Of a stretch of 64,000 bases of DNA, positions 13,441 through 25,727 are shown piece by piece (position 1 is the first letter of the stretch; every line of letters starts with the position of its first letter). The translations under genes and the position numbers were made by a program. Source of the DNA: Allolobophora icterica (taxonomy: Eukaryota > Annelida > Clitellata > Crassiclitellata > Lumbricidae). Under the pieces are notes generated by a model. The model did not search any database, was not told where the DNA came from, and saw only the letters and a list, made by a program, of their open reading frames with translations. The DNA lies in contig OY744605.1 of assembly GCA_963556255.1 (NCBI GenBank), forward strand, positions 42,331,835 through 42,395,834, written 5' to 3'.

Positions 13441-13674
13441 GGACAATTTTTTTGTCAAGACTTCTAAGCTAAATGTCAGACTGTTACTAGCACCCTCTAG
13501 CGAACTCAGCTTAAAAAATCATTACACTGACCGTACACTGTGAGTGGGAAGCTCGCTGGCAGATGAAGAAAATTGGCCATCTGCTATCATATGCCGAGGC
13601 TAAGAAAATGAAGTAGCTAATTCTTCGTGCCCATGACGACTGTATCTTGCGGTTAGTCTAAAGAAGCGTATTTC

Positions 13675-13798
<124 letters not shown>

Positions 13799-13799
13799 T

Positions 13800-14031
13800 C
13801 CATGCTACGCTTTTGAGAAATGCTTAATAGTGCTATATAAATGTTACATTACATTATGTTCAGTGTTACGTATACCTTCTCGGTAACAATGGCGCCTTGG
13901 CGTGTTAACACCCACTCAGCGCGTGTTTACTATTTGAGCGTGCTGGTGTCGGCAGCGCCTCCGAGTAGTTTCCATGAAGAGGCGATAGATCACGCTATAT
14001 AAATCCTCGAATGAATGAATGAATGAATTAA
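13800..14031 (+). mobile_element. Two retrotransposon 3' ends with different tails
   Basis: The first ends with TAGTGCTATATAAATG followed by (TTACA)n at about 13857. The second carries the paired CAGCGCCTC and AGAGGCGATAG blocks, then GCTATATAAATCC and a (GAAT)n tail at 14013-14030. Both match the 3' hairpin plus TATAAAT plus microsatellite tail seen on CR1/L2-type copies elsewhere in the window. Confidence 0.6.
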
Positions 14032-14221
14032 CTCCAGGAGGTCGCACAATTTTTCTGTAGTAGTAGTGTCTTTCCATGCAGTCCCTATCTGGGCGTATGA
14101 GTCCTCAAAGAACTGTTAGCCTATCCTGGTCTATGTGCGAAGATACAATCATCAAGATATACCTACATGCATATTTACACAGGAGGCTAAACAACTCAAT
14201 TAAGTAAGCAATGCAATTGGA

Positions 14222-14724
14222 AATCTCTGGAATTTCTCAGCGCTACAAAAAGCCGCTTTAAGGAGACAAGCTTATTTTCTAGCGCTATATCAAATCAGAT
14301 CCGAAAGAGCCAGGTCAGAATCCTTGGGGTCAAACCGGGGAGACAGCATGGTGAAACGGTGGAAATTGTTGGTAATGTTGGTCAGGAGCGGAACCAGATT
14401 AAGTTAGCTTGAAAGCTCAGTTTCAGTCTTGAGTTAGATGCTACAGGAGAGAGGGCGAGTGGGAGGGCTGCTGAAATTGATAGGCGAGAGATAGAGAGAT
14501 AAGCGATCCGGCGAAGATCTATCGGGAGTTCGTTCCAAAGACCTAGCGCAGTGTAGATTATGCATACATACATACATACATACATACATACATACATACA
14601 TACATACATACATACATACATACATACATACATACATACACACACACATACATACATACATACATACATACATACATACATACACACACACATACATACA
14701 TACATACATACATACATACATACA

Positions 14725-14760
<36 letters not shown>

Positions 14761-15135
14761 TATTTAATATCAATTCGAACTGACAAACCGCAGACGATAA
14801 CACATGGGAAGAAATGTTGTTATAATAATATAATGTAAAGATGCTAATGAATATAATTAGCTGGAGTTTAATGCAAAACAACGTGAACAATGACATAAAC
14901 ACGTGAACCGTGACATAAACACGTGCGATTGCCTGTCAGGCGCCCATCCCTTAAGAGCGTTGCAGAAGATAAACTGCAGAAGTTGTGATAGGACGAGATT
15001 CGATCGAGGCTGAGATAGGCCCTAGATAGAGGTATGATGAGGAACGTGTAGATCTGGGCAATTGGTTAATCAACAGCTACTGGAGAATATAAGAAGACTG
15101 AGAGGTTTGAAAGGCATTGTAGGTATAGGACTATA
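14222..15135 (-). mobile_element. CR1/L2-type retrotransposon 3' fragment split by a repeat array
   Basis: On the minus strand this encodes the C-terminal end of a reverse transcriptase (LGLWNELPIDLRR, then an F-x3-L-x-L-rich tail). Its 3' end shows CAGCGCT...AGCGCTATAT. The same sequence recurs at 3743-4345. A (CATA)n array and about 190 bp of unrelated AT-rich sequence interrupt the copy between roughly 14558 and 14950, after which homology resumes at GCGTTGCAGAA. Confidence 0.65.
14560..14764 (+). repeat. (CATA)n microsatellite
   Basis: About 190 bp of CATA tetranucleotide repeats with two (CA)n interruptions, ending in a short (TA)n. It lies inside the retrotransposon fragment and gives spurious HTYI/MYVC reading frames. 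Confidence 0.98.
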
Positions 15136-18090
15136 GGCTAATAGATGCAATTGTTAAGTTGCTGCGCCGAGGGACTCTGAAAAAGCGAAATGAATTGAGA
15201 ACTTAGGTTGTGTTGCGGGATTTGGAAGTGTCCTGTGGTTACTGAAGTACCGGTATTATTAATAGACGTTTTATCTGAGACGATTCGATGTCATAGAAAG
15301 ATCAAGAACGTGGTTGTGTCTGTGATTGGGAAAAGAAACAGATATACGAAACAGATTGATTGCACTGCAGGAGGACAGAAATGGGGGTCGCGAGTTTATC
15401 GGAAGGCTTATAAACGCAGATGTTGATCACCACACTATCATTTCAACCATTTGTGTCATCAGATTCATGCAAATTTCATTTAAAATTGTTTCTGAATGGG
15501 CTCTCTGTAGCGTCTGTTTCATAGGGGCTACATACCGTGGAGTGCATGTTTTAAAGGTGGCAGTGATTCGGCCGTGAGCTGGTTTCCATAATCAGTCGAG
15601 GCCCCCTAATGACCCGTCCAGTTTGTTTGTTTCTTTGTCGCAGCTGTTAGACACAATCCCCCTCCAACATATGGTGGCATGGTCAGAAACGATAGGCATT
15701 GTGCCTCTGATGCCTTCCTGAACTGGGTCGATCTCACAGCAATGAACAATGATTAAACGTTTCTGCCTTCTGAATGCTTTTATGATTTCAATCATTCTAG
15801 AGCTGTCTCTGCGTGGATGGCACTGGATGCTCTTAAGCCCCAGTCTTTCATTAACAAATCGAATGTTTCAAACCAACGAGCGCTAATCATTCATCTGTCT
15901 GTCTGTTTGTATGTCTATCCGTCTGTCCGTCTGTCTGTCTGCCTGTTTGCGAGGTTGGTGCATCGCAGAGCTTGTGGCTTACTTCCCAATTTATGCCTGT
16001 GTCAAATTCTACTGCCATATATGTGACAAAGGCTCGTGTGCGCAAACGACTTGCCCATGGTCGTTAAATGGAGTGCATCCAGTAGATAAGAACCTGCAAT
16101 CGTTGGATTACAGACAAAGCGCGTTAACCGAGTAGATACCTGGATGACTGAGTAATTGTTGTCATTCTTCAATACAACAAAAACCAATTCCATTTGCGCC
16201 CCACTAACGCTTGTTCTAACTTAGTAGCAAAACTTTGCACTTGCGGATTTAGGCCTAATTTTCTTATTTAGATTTAACTGGAACATGAGTCTGCATGGAT
16301 CAAATCTTACCCACCAGTATTTGACTCAATTCGTTAGCTCTTTGTACTTTGGAAATTAGAACTGTCATTGGAAGAGGCATATACTACTTGTCACAGATGC
16401 ATTTCCATTTGTGACGCTTTTTCACTACAATACATTGCCAGAATATTGGCGACTGTGAACGTATTTGTGGGCCTGTAAGAATGGCAAAGATGTGCATGAA
16501 GAACAAGACAACATCAATTAAGAATAATCGTCCTATGGCAAGTAGGCCTATAATGTAAGCGCCATCGGTCAATACCTTGAACATCAGACACAGGCGCAAT
16601 AGAAGTTAGTGATTAATAAGCCTATTTCGTGGTTATCGCAACGCAACGTCGATCTATAGAGCTATGATATGATCTTTGATGAAGTTGTTCTGATGAATAG
16701 TGATCTATGTCTTCTCTTAAAGCGTCGGCTAATACATGAAGTCGACGACTGAATGTATAACTCATTCGCTCCATTAGGCTACGCACACCAAGCACGAACG
16801 CGCACAGAGGCAAGACATATAGAGGCAGACATGTGTGCTGACAGAGCCCTAAATCAACTAAAGCAGGTAAGATACACACACGATTCTAGGCTCATACATA
16901 AAAAGGAAACACTTTAAAAGAAAAAACAGCCGCATTATACATAAGAAATAACGAGTGCCTGGATTTCTAACACATGGTGGTTATTATCGTTATGCATATA
17001 TATGAGATACGTACGATGGAGGCCTGCGAGTATAATACCTACACTTCTTTAGCTGCTAATGTATACGAATTTATATGAATATATAAGGCAACACATACAG
17101 TGTACTTACATATTTACATGATTCCCTTGGCACGAATGTTGTATTCATGCATGGGAATGGACGCCTGTACTGAGCAATAGAAAATAAGGCGTTAATCCGC
17201 CTGCCTCCACGCCTATCATATACATCTAGATCCCTTGAGCTTTGCGGGCTTCGGTGCCGCAGGCAACAGCGTGGCTCTTTGCATAATGCCTGGCCAATCA
17301 CAGTGGGAGCACCTGCAATGACTTAGTAAGAAGCGCCGTATTACACATAGGCTGAAAACTTTTGAGGGTCTTTTCAAATCATCGATTATGCTTCGAAGAG
17401 TGTGAGCCTGCAGTTCGTAACAACGAGCTTTGTCGGTACATATAGTAATTTACTTTTGATAATAGGACTCGCGAACAGCAAACGATAACCTATATAATTA
17501 AAAGTTGACAAAGTCTTTGACGAAGTCCAAACTACGGCGACGATAGATGATGATGATGACAGCAAGTGCTGCAACAGTTGTGGATGATAATTCTGGATTA
17601 CAACCTACAGAAACGGATTAGCTTCAGCACATACACACGACTGTAAGTCCAACATGTAATACGTGAATAGTAGCCTACTGGGCGATATTTATAGATGACA
17701 TGCGATAATCTAGGCCTACTATTTTTAATGAATTAATTTTTTATTTCCATGCTCAATTAAGCAACAGTACTATGTACAAATATCTGTGTTCTGTGTCCTA
17801 AATTGCGTTGAAGCCGCATAGGATTCTCGATTTGAACCCTCAGAAATGATCTACGAACCGGAAATAAACGGCAAGTTCATTTAGGCCCGGGTCTTTGTAC
17901 AATCCACAGTGTGTTAGTTGTCGAAAAGAGCTGAAGGGTCGAAAATTGTACATATTGCCAAAGTACATGAATGCAGGTCAGAATCTAATGTTGTTAATAT
18001 GTTGGATATGAAATAACTAACAACTCATGAGACATTGTATACTTCATTAGCGGCTAATTTATACGATGTCTGGCCGCCCTCTCCGCTCTC
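15136..18090. other. No recognisable gene apart from a tRNA-like remnant
   Basis: There are many short ORFs on both strands with no motif I can assign. A CTGTCTGTCTGT-rich tract lies at 15895-15945. I found no supported exon. Confidence 0.35.
16072..16140 (-). repeat. tRNA-like (Tyr-like) remnant or SINE head
   Basis: On the minus strand an A-box-like CTCGGTTAACGCGCT is followed by a CTGTAAT anticodon-like loop (GTA, tyrosine-like) and a degenerate B box AGGTTCTTATC. The acceptor and T arms are mutated, so I read it as a pseudogene or SINE remnant. Confidence 0.4.
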
Positions 18091-18099
18091 TAGGCCTAC

Positions 18100-18350
18100 A
18101 AGACTTTTTTGTACCTCGGACTTGAACTGTTACTGCCCAGCATTGAGCCTTTGCATCTGTTGGTCCTTGGCCCTGGAATGATCTTCCCTCTTTGACTCCT
18201 TCTACTATTTTGTCCGGGACATTGCTGTTTCTGCTCGCTTTCTTAAGATTTTTCCTTTTCGTGGGTTCTTCGCAATGAGAGCGCCTCTGATTAGGCAGTA
18301 CTGTGAGAGGCGCTTTATGAATCTGTAAATACAATACAATAAAATACAAC
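18100..18350 (+). mobile_element. CR1/L2-type retrotransposon 3' fragment
   Basis: The plus strand reads FASVGPWPWNDLPSL, a version of the C-terminal PxxWNxLP motif of CR1/L2 reverse transcriptases. After that come the 3' hairpin blocks GAGCGCCTCTGA and GAGAGGCGCTTTATGAAT, then an (AATAC)n tail at 18325-18350. Confidence 0.7.
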
Positions 18351-18414
18351 ACAATTTTAGTTTCCTTACTACCCACATTTTTTCAGTTACTTACCTGAGG
18401 GAGTTGGAAGAAAA

Positions 18415-18532
18415 CTAGGGGGTTGAACCCCAACCCCATCGACAGCTAAAATACTGAATCCACATTACACCATCTGGTGTAAACTTATTCAGATTATTGG
18501 GGTGCGACTTCCCGCCATTCGTGTACTTCCTC
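18415..18532 (+). repeat. Left arm of a 1.5-kb spaced inverted repeat
   Basis: These 118 bp are the reverse complement, at roughly 90% identity by eye, of 19856-19973. Shared blocks include TACACCATCTGGTGTAAAC and CCCGCCATTCGTGTACTTCC. A shorter third copy of its GGGGTTGAACCCC end lies near 21270. Confidence 0.8.
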
Positions 18533-19855
18533 CCAGCAAAATATATAAATATGTATATGTCGGGTTCATTGGATGACGACAGCTGTTCAACGCCCATCTT
18601 CTGGAATGGCTCAGACTTTGAGATTCTACGTATTATAGTAATTCGTATGTTGGCTTGAGCCTATAAATTATGTGTATGGACGAGGAAATTGTGCCAAGCA
18701 TAATTTGGGATTCCTCGGTCATCTGATGAGCAGATGGTTAGCTGGAAAGATGAGTTGTTTGCGAAATGAGATAAATGGATTATGGATGGAATATGCATGG
18801 AAAAATTCCTTTTACCTATATTACACTATTAATGCAAGTAAATGTATTCTGGCCGACACCTGTGTCTCCGTGTCTCTGAACTTACTATATCTTGTCAGAA
18901 TGCAATGGAACTTGTGCATATATCACACACATAGGCCAGAATCTGTGATTCGATAGCCAACTATGGAACATGGCGACTAAACCTCCGCAGTCATATACGA
19001 CAACCAGAATTTTCCAGACAGCCAACGATACTTCAATTGGCAAATAAGGCAATACTGTAACATTGCGTGTATTGTAAATTCTCTCAATTAGAACTACCTA
19101 CACCATCCAGGTCTATACTCGCTCATCACCATATATTTCTCTAACTCGGCTCCAGACTCCTTCTCTCTGGAATTCTGCAAACGCTTCTTAGTCCATGCTG
19201 TGCCTGCAGGTCTTTTGAATGAAGCCCTAAAAGTATGGCTTGGAGTAGGTTTTTTTTTATCAGCTTATTTGTCATTGCTCCGACTAATCACGTATGGTAG
19301 CCATAATTTTGTTAGGCCTTGTTCGATGTACTATATAAGTCAATGACGAGAGAGGTCTATTGCCGACAGAGGGAGAGTCTAGTGTCGTTATTCAGTGTTT
19401 GTCATTCTCAAAGCGGGGTGCACGATTAACCAATTAACAGTGAGTCATTGAAATTTCGAGCAAAGAACAAATATCGATCTGAGAATTAGAACAAAATCTC
19501 GGAAGCAACGTTTCAACAATGCGATTTGTAAACGATGTTGATACGAAGAGCTATATAGGTATAGTTATAAGTTAACACTTTTAAGTGGCCACAAAAAGAT
19601 CGCGAAAATCCCTTTGTAAACATTATATGGTCGACTTTATAAATTTCCGTCCGATGACTAGAAATGGTCGTAAGAAATTTTGATGGTACGAAAGAATCGC
19701 TCAGAGTCCCTAGATGATTAACTGACATGCATACGCGTCTACTATTTTTAAGAGAAGAAAATGACGGAAATTAAGATACGAAACACTTCGTTTATTTATT
19801 CTCAAAGACAATTCTCTTTGATTTTATTGTTGCATATATAGTTAGCTGAGACTGA

Positions 19856-19973
19856 GAGGAAGTACACGAATGGCGGGAAGTCGGACCCCAATAATCGATA
19901 TAAGTTTACACCAGATGGTGTAATGTGGATTCAGTACTTTAGTTGTCGGCGGGGTTGGGGTTTAACCCCCTAG
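19856..19973 (-). repeat. Right arm of a 1.5-kb spaced inverted repeat
   Basis: This is the inverted partner of 18415-18532. The 1.3 kb between the arms has no recognisable gene, so this may be a fold-back element or two separate insertions. Confidence 0.8.
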
Positions 19974-20149
19974 CTACACCATAGGGTCATAGACAACTCT
20001 CTCTCACATATCTCTAGCATTTCCACAAAACACTTTTCCTACGGTCGTCACCGTATATTTTATGGTTATGCAATATGCATGGCAGACCATGCAGGTCATG
20101 TACCAAGTTTCATCAGATTCGGTCAATACAGCGTGGCCTGTCTTTACAT

Positions 20150-20735
20150 ACCTGTCTTTCAGCTATGCAATGACTCTCTGCATTCCTTCATCCTGGCGCA
20201 CATAAACTATTGCAACTCCATCTTGGCAGGCTTGCCGAAATTCGTCATGCTACAGTCGGTCCTGAACTGTACCGATCGCCTAGTGGCCAATCTACCAATG
20301 TTCTGCCATATTTCTCTCTACATGAGCGATACACTCCACTGCTCTATCTAGGACATAATACATTAAGAGTCTACTTTTTGCACGGGCTCTACCCATACAT
20401 AAGACCGCTAGCTGTTCGTGCCGGTTTTAACCCAGTCAGTTGTTTCGTTGGCCTGCCCGTGAAGATTATGGTCTCGTCAAAACATGAACATGCACTCTCG
20501 TATGTGGATCTATCCTTCTGAAACAACCTTCCTGTTAGCATACTAACTGTTCCTTTCGAATCTACTCAAGTTACTTTTTCATGTCATGTTAAGACCTATT
20601 TAGATCCCTTGGACACTGGACAGCTTGTTAACAGCGCTACTAAGGGATTCGTAAAGGGCGCTTTACAAAAGTCCATATACATGGGCCTACATAACTATAT
20701 ATACATGCGTACATACATACATGCATACATGCATG
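20150..20735 (+). mobile_element. CR1/L2-type reverse transcriptase fragment
   Basis: The plus strand contains INYCNSILAGLPK followed by LQSVLNCTDRLVAN and, later, HIS and DTLH blocks, which correspond to the conserved LDYCNSLLxGLPxxxxxxLQ region and the region after it in CR1/L2 elements. Frameshifts and stops break it. The 3' end shows AACAGCGCT, GGGCGCTTTACAAAAG, then a degenerate (CATA)n tail to about 20735. Confidence 0.7.
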
Positions 20736-20739
20736 CATC

Positions 20740-23452
20740 TACGGTTTAAAGTTTCTATAAATACTGATTGGATTGTGTAGTATATTTGACTCGTTTTTAG
20801 TAAGAGAAACCCATTTTCTCAAACTATTAGGGGTACGTGTTGCCTCGTTCTCGTTCATTGCGCACTGAGGTTGCTTGACAATAGATTTACGCAGTGTGAG
20901 AATTGTAGAAAAAAGACTGCTGCAGAGGTAGGCTTTGATGAGTTTGATCCATGTGAAGTTGAATATTTTATCCATATTTTGCAAACTGAGAAAATTCAAA
21001 AATGCAATAGAAAGCTTGAACTCCTTAAGGTGATGATATCACCAAACTTACTAGTCATACGATTCACAATGGTCACAAATCTCACAATAAACCAGAGCAT
21101 TACTTTATTAGTAGGCCCTAACCCACAAAGTGAATTCACTTTGTGAAAGAAAAATGCTAAAAGTATATGCACAATATAATCACACTAGCACAACTAAGGG
21201 GCTTGGAAACGACCCTCTGCAGGGGTTTGCAGTGAAGTCTTAACTGTTGGGTCCAAGGAAAGACTACGGGGTTGAACCCCCAACCCCGACAATTCTCACC
21301 CTAGCTGGATTTACGGATTGACTACCGCATTAGGTTGCAACACTCTATGCGCAGCTAAGGATTTCAATTTATTGTAACTCAAAACTGAACAGAAAATGCA
21401 TCAAAATACGTTCCGCGAAATTTTTTGATTTGCCAATAAATTTTTCTAAATCGCTGATGGCTGAGACCCATCCTGACAAACTCACTAAAATGTCGTAATC
21501 AGTTGGAGAAGCTGGTTGAATTCCTATGGATCAGAAAAAAAACTATAAGTTGTTATTAATTGAATATGCACAATCATGTGTGTGTTTGTTAGCCTCCATT
21601 GCTGCCCTCTGCCGACATATGTGTAAACTACATACATACATCCGTATATTTGAATCAACTTGCGATGGGACTTCATGACCCGTGAACCAATACACATGCA
21701 GACACACTTCATAGCCAGCGACGGGGAACAAAGCGGAGTACACATGCACAGGATAAATTTATCCATAAATAGACCATTTGCCAAATAACGTGCAAACTAT
21801 GCTGAGGGCTCGATGAGAATGTGACTCAAAATGCTTAAGAATCCGATGAAACGGTCCGATCTGCCATCGTCGTCACAGATATATACTCTCGTCTCAACGA
21901 CTTCACCCATCAACGCTTTGCACCACTCCACAACCGACAAATCGACACTAGCGCCGCCGCCGCCGCTGCTGCCCTCTGCCGCCCGATAATGAACTGCACT
22001 CGGCCTCGGTGTGCTGTTACCATCGGTCGCTAGGGGTCGCCTCGCTCTTAGTTCTGTTGTATCCAGTTGTTACTGCCGTTATATAAACACGGCTCCCGGA
22101 CGCGAGAAATTTTGGAGTCGGGCCGCTCGTCCTGTGTTTATATACAACGAGCGCCGGGTACCAGCGCGGATGCCATCGCACAGAGAGGTGGAGGAGCGGC
22201 AGAGGAGAGGGGAAGGGGGCTCAGTGAGATTGCAAACAGCACTTGTGTAAGCCTTAGTACTATTTAGTAAATACTGGCAAACATAAGAATGAAACGCTAA
22301 TGACTTCTTGATACGAGCCACAGAATGAATAAGTAGTATACGAGTCGCAAAAAGAACGAGAGAAACAATTTCATAAAGTGCGGAGATGTTACAGGGAGGT
22401 GAGCTGGAAGGAGTAGGGCTTAAAGGAAAAAGAACATATCACTTAAGACAAATAATCTAGGGCGGCTTGATAAAGACAAATAATTGATTTGCACAAAATG
22501 AAGGAATAAAACAGAAAAATAATCAAACTGGCACTAATAACATTTGACAAGGAACGAATGAATATCGACGAAGGGCTAATTAAGACAATTAATCGAATAT
22601 AAGACAAGGTAATTTATGTAAGTAGCCTAATCTATGACAACCCTAAGGGTAAGCTAATTAAAACTTAGCCTAGGCCTAAATTGTGGTAAGGGTACCTTCG
22701 TCATACCCGACTCTCAGCGTTAAGGTCAGGGTCTACTTTGATAAATTACTGTAAAAAAACTGTTTCCCATAACTACTGTTCCTGGCTGGAATTATAGCTG
22801 AATTATAAGTTATCGCAGATTTATATAGCGCCACTTCAAGAGCGACTGCTCAGGATTGTTCCGTACTTAAAGGAATCATAGAATTGGACAACATCCTCCA
22901 GCCACGTTGAATGGGAGGGTTCGACAATTCGAACGGTCGACAACCGAGCGGTCGGTAGACGGTTTAACTATTACAGCAAATATGTAGTCTGTGTTATTAT
23001 TAGCGTATCGCGATGAGATAGAAAAACTAATGTGTTTAACTAATACGCGATATAGCCTACGTATATGCCACATGCACCGCATCGCTATATTCATTTGTGT
23101 ATAGGTCCTATAGGTTCATACGAACCTATATGCTCGTACGAACGTATAAGTAAGTCTTTTTGGCCGGCGTGTGCATGGAGGCTGCTTTCTCGATCTGGAT
23201 CTGCAGCAGCGATCTCGATGTTTATGTGGCAGCGACCAGGTGCAGCCGTCGTTGCAGATGAGGCTCTTCGTCGACGTTTTCCGCCAACGGACAATAATTT
23301 AAATGCAAATGAGCAGAGAGCGTCAATTAATCCCCTCAGAATTTTGCATAAGACGATTGCTTACAACCACATATGCACATGTGAGGTCTGAAGATCGATC
23401 GAAACTTCTGAGCACGTTGCTTGCAGTTATCGTGCTCACTGTCAGAGGGAGG
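20740..23452. other. No recognisable gene; GC-richer CpG patch
   Basis: I see no supported exon. The part at 21930-22230 is richer in C, G and CpG than the surroundings and contains a TATAAA-like TTATATAAACACGG near 22078, so it could be a promoter region. A minus-oriented retrotransposon-type 3' end (ATTTATATAGCGCCACTTC) lies near 22820. Confidence 0.3.
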
Positions 23453-23464
23453 GAAGGAGGAAGA

Positions 23465-23675
23465 AAGGAAGGAAGGAAGGAAGGAAGGAAGGAAGGAAGG
23501 AAGGAAGGAAGGAAGGAAGGAAGGAAGGAAGGAAGGAAGGAAGGAAGGAAGGAAGGAAGGAAGGAAGGAAGGAAGGAAGGAAGGAAGGAAGGAAGGAAGG
23601 AAGGAAGGAAGGAAGGAAGGAAGGAAGGAAGGAAGGAAGGAAGGAAGGAAGGAAGGAAGGAAGGAAGGAAGGAAG
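23465..23675 (+). repeat. (GGAA)n microsatellite
   Basis: About 210 bp of nearly perfect GGAA/AAGG tetranucleotide repeat, followed by GGGAGAG and GGGAGGGAGG remnants. It gives spurious KEGR-repeat reading frames. Confidence 0.98.
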
Positions 23676-24099
23676 GGAGAGATGCAGGAAGGGAGGGAGG
23701 GACCTACAAGTATCTGTGTCTTTGGTCCAGACTATTTCCCATTAAAAATAGGCTTACATTTGCCCTTGACATTTCGCTCTTGTTCATAGGTCTTGCCCTA
23801 CTGCTGCCCGCTTCAGATCGCATCCTGGACCGGCAGTTTCATGCGATTCTAACTCAGAAGCGCGTTTCTGCATAGGCTGAACACCTCTTCCATTTGCAGA
23901 CCGTGAGACGTATTTAAAGTGAACTTTCTTTCATTGGGAAACCAGTGCAGTTATAAGTGCAGCTGGCCAAGCGACCGTGTGATAAGTTGAAATCTGTATT
24001 TCTATTATGTCTGCTTTTAAATTAGCCTACATAAACAGCATTCTAGCCGGATTGACTATAACAGTGCAATTCTGTTATTAGTCCTTTCTGACTGCACAT

Positions 24100-24825
24100 A
24101 AAATCATTAACAATGTCCATGAACCAGTCATTACAACTTGGATACTTACCGAGACTGCATAATATCCTCACACAGGAAGCAAGTATACGTTTACATGCCT
24201 TTGGCTATTCGTATAACATCTGAAGAACCGTACTGAAAATGTCGCAAACCATAGCCTGTTCCCTTGTTTCCTCTCGCCTTGATTATGCAAATTCTGTTTT
24301 TGTTGGTCTCTCAGACCATGAACTCAACAGGTTGCAACGCATCCAAAACTCCTTAGCTCGTGTAGTACTGCGTGTTCCAATACGAACAAGCTCCTCGGTC
24401 CTACTTCCTGTTGAGTTCAGAATAAAATTAAAGTTTGCCTGTTTGACATATAAAGCCCTCAGCACCAGCACACCTCCCTACCTTCAATCACTGCTAACTC
24501 CTTACATCCCTCCCCATTGCTTGCGATCATCAAGTACGGGGCTTTTAGCTGAGCCACGATGCAGAACAGTTATGGCCTCGCGTGCATTCCATGTCTCTGC
24601 CCCCAAGGAATGGAATCGACTGCCACTCTCTCTTCGTAGCTCAAATTCACTTTCTACCTTCAAAAAGAGACTCAAAACTCACTATTTCTCCTTGGCTTTC
24701 AAATACTTGGATATCTAACTGCATCTTCTCCTGGCGAGTGACTATCCGCGCCTCAGATTCACATTTCGGTGTGACCATGCGCGCGTTACAAATTTAATAA
24801 TAATAATAATATAATAATGTACGAT
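24100..24825 (+). mobile_element. CR1-type reverse transcriptase C-terminal fragment
   Basis: An intact 159-residue ORF (24239-24718) covers the C-terminal end of a CR1-like reverse transcriptase. It has LDYANSVFVGL, LNRLQRIQNSLARVV, LPVEFRIKLK, TPPYLQSLL, then AFHVSAPKEWNRLPLSLR and FKKRLKTHYF. These are the standard order and spacing for CR1 and Jockey-clade elements. The catalytic YADD part is missing, so the copy is 5' truncated. The 3' end is GCGCGTTACAAATTT with an (AAT)n tail to about 24818. Confidence 0.85.
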
Positions 24826-25727
24826 GCTCCATTTTCCTAGCAGTAATTAATTACTTGGTGTGATTCGAAATTGTCGAGAATTGATTGGTATGATTGGTGT
24901 GATTCGAAATGGTGTGATTCGAAATTGTCGAGAATCATTTAGACGAGTTTGTCAGGACGCAATTGCACGATTTTGAAAAACTGCTGCGTAACATATTGGA
25001 AGATGTTTTCAATCATCCATCCGCATGGTTTCACAGCATCCGCGTTGCAACCATCTCGAAAAAAATATTTTATGGTCACGATAGTTAACACCGGCGTGGA
25101 AAGATTAGCATTGGAGGAACGGCATTACTCCGATATCTGCTGTAGAGATTGTACATTTAACAATCATTATGGCTCATTATCAGAGGCGACTCTCTGGTCT
25201 AGAAAGCGGGGTTATCAATCCCCTTGCACAGATAAAGGCACAAACCAGACATTTTGTCCGTACATGTATAGATTTGTGAGGTCGTGCTGCAGGCTACATT
25301 AATCACGCCTCTATACACGATAGCGGTTCGTCAAAAACAGCAGCTACAATTTATTGGGCTTTGAGTATTGCTTATTCCCGTGCCATTCAAAATATATGTC
25401 TGCATAGGCGTAGACTCTGGGGGGCAGCCGGGGCACGTGCCCCCCCCCAATAATTGAGGAGCCGGGGCAATGCCTCCCCCCCAAAAAAAAATTGAGAGGA
25501 GAATTTCTTCAAATATTAAAATATTATGTTTCAATATAGACAAATTTCTTCAGAAATAGAAAAACAGAGCCAAAGAACTGATATACAATCAGAAATTCAT
25601 AATGAAAACAAAGATTTAGTTTTATCTTCAATATTTTCAATATAAAACAAATTTACATGTAAAGAAAGCGCCCCATTTCATACGCATTAACGTAACACCG
25701 GAAGCCTCTACCTGGGACTAACATTAA
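24826..25727. other. No recognisable gene; MITE-like end at 25405
   Basis: Short direct repeats of GTGTGATTCGAAAT occur at 24857-24925. At 25406 a CATAGGCGTAGACTC end with GGGGGGCAGCC resembles hAT-like ends, but I could not find its partner end. The same end appears inverted at 52650. Confidence 0.4.

Noticed and set aside
14382..14902. MYVC/HTYI-repeat ORFs
   Set aside because: They are readings of (CATA)n. Only the LWNELP end is meaningful, and it belongs to the retrotransposon.
23303..23875. 190-residue KEGR-repeat ORF
   Set aside because: It is a reading of the (GGAA)n microsatellite.
24949..25302. 117-residue Cys-rich ORF
   Set aside because: The Cys spacing fits no domain, and the flanks are short noncoding direct repeats.
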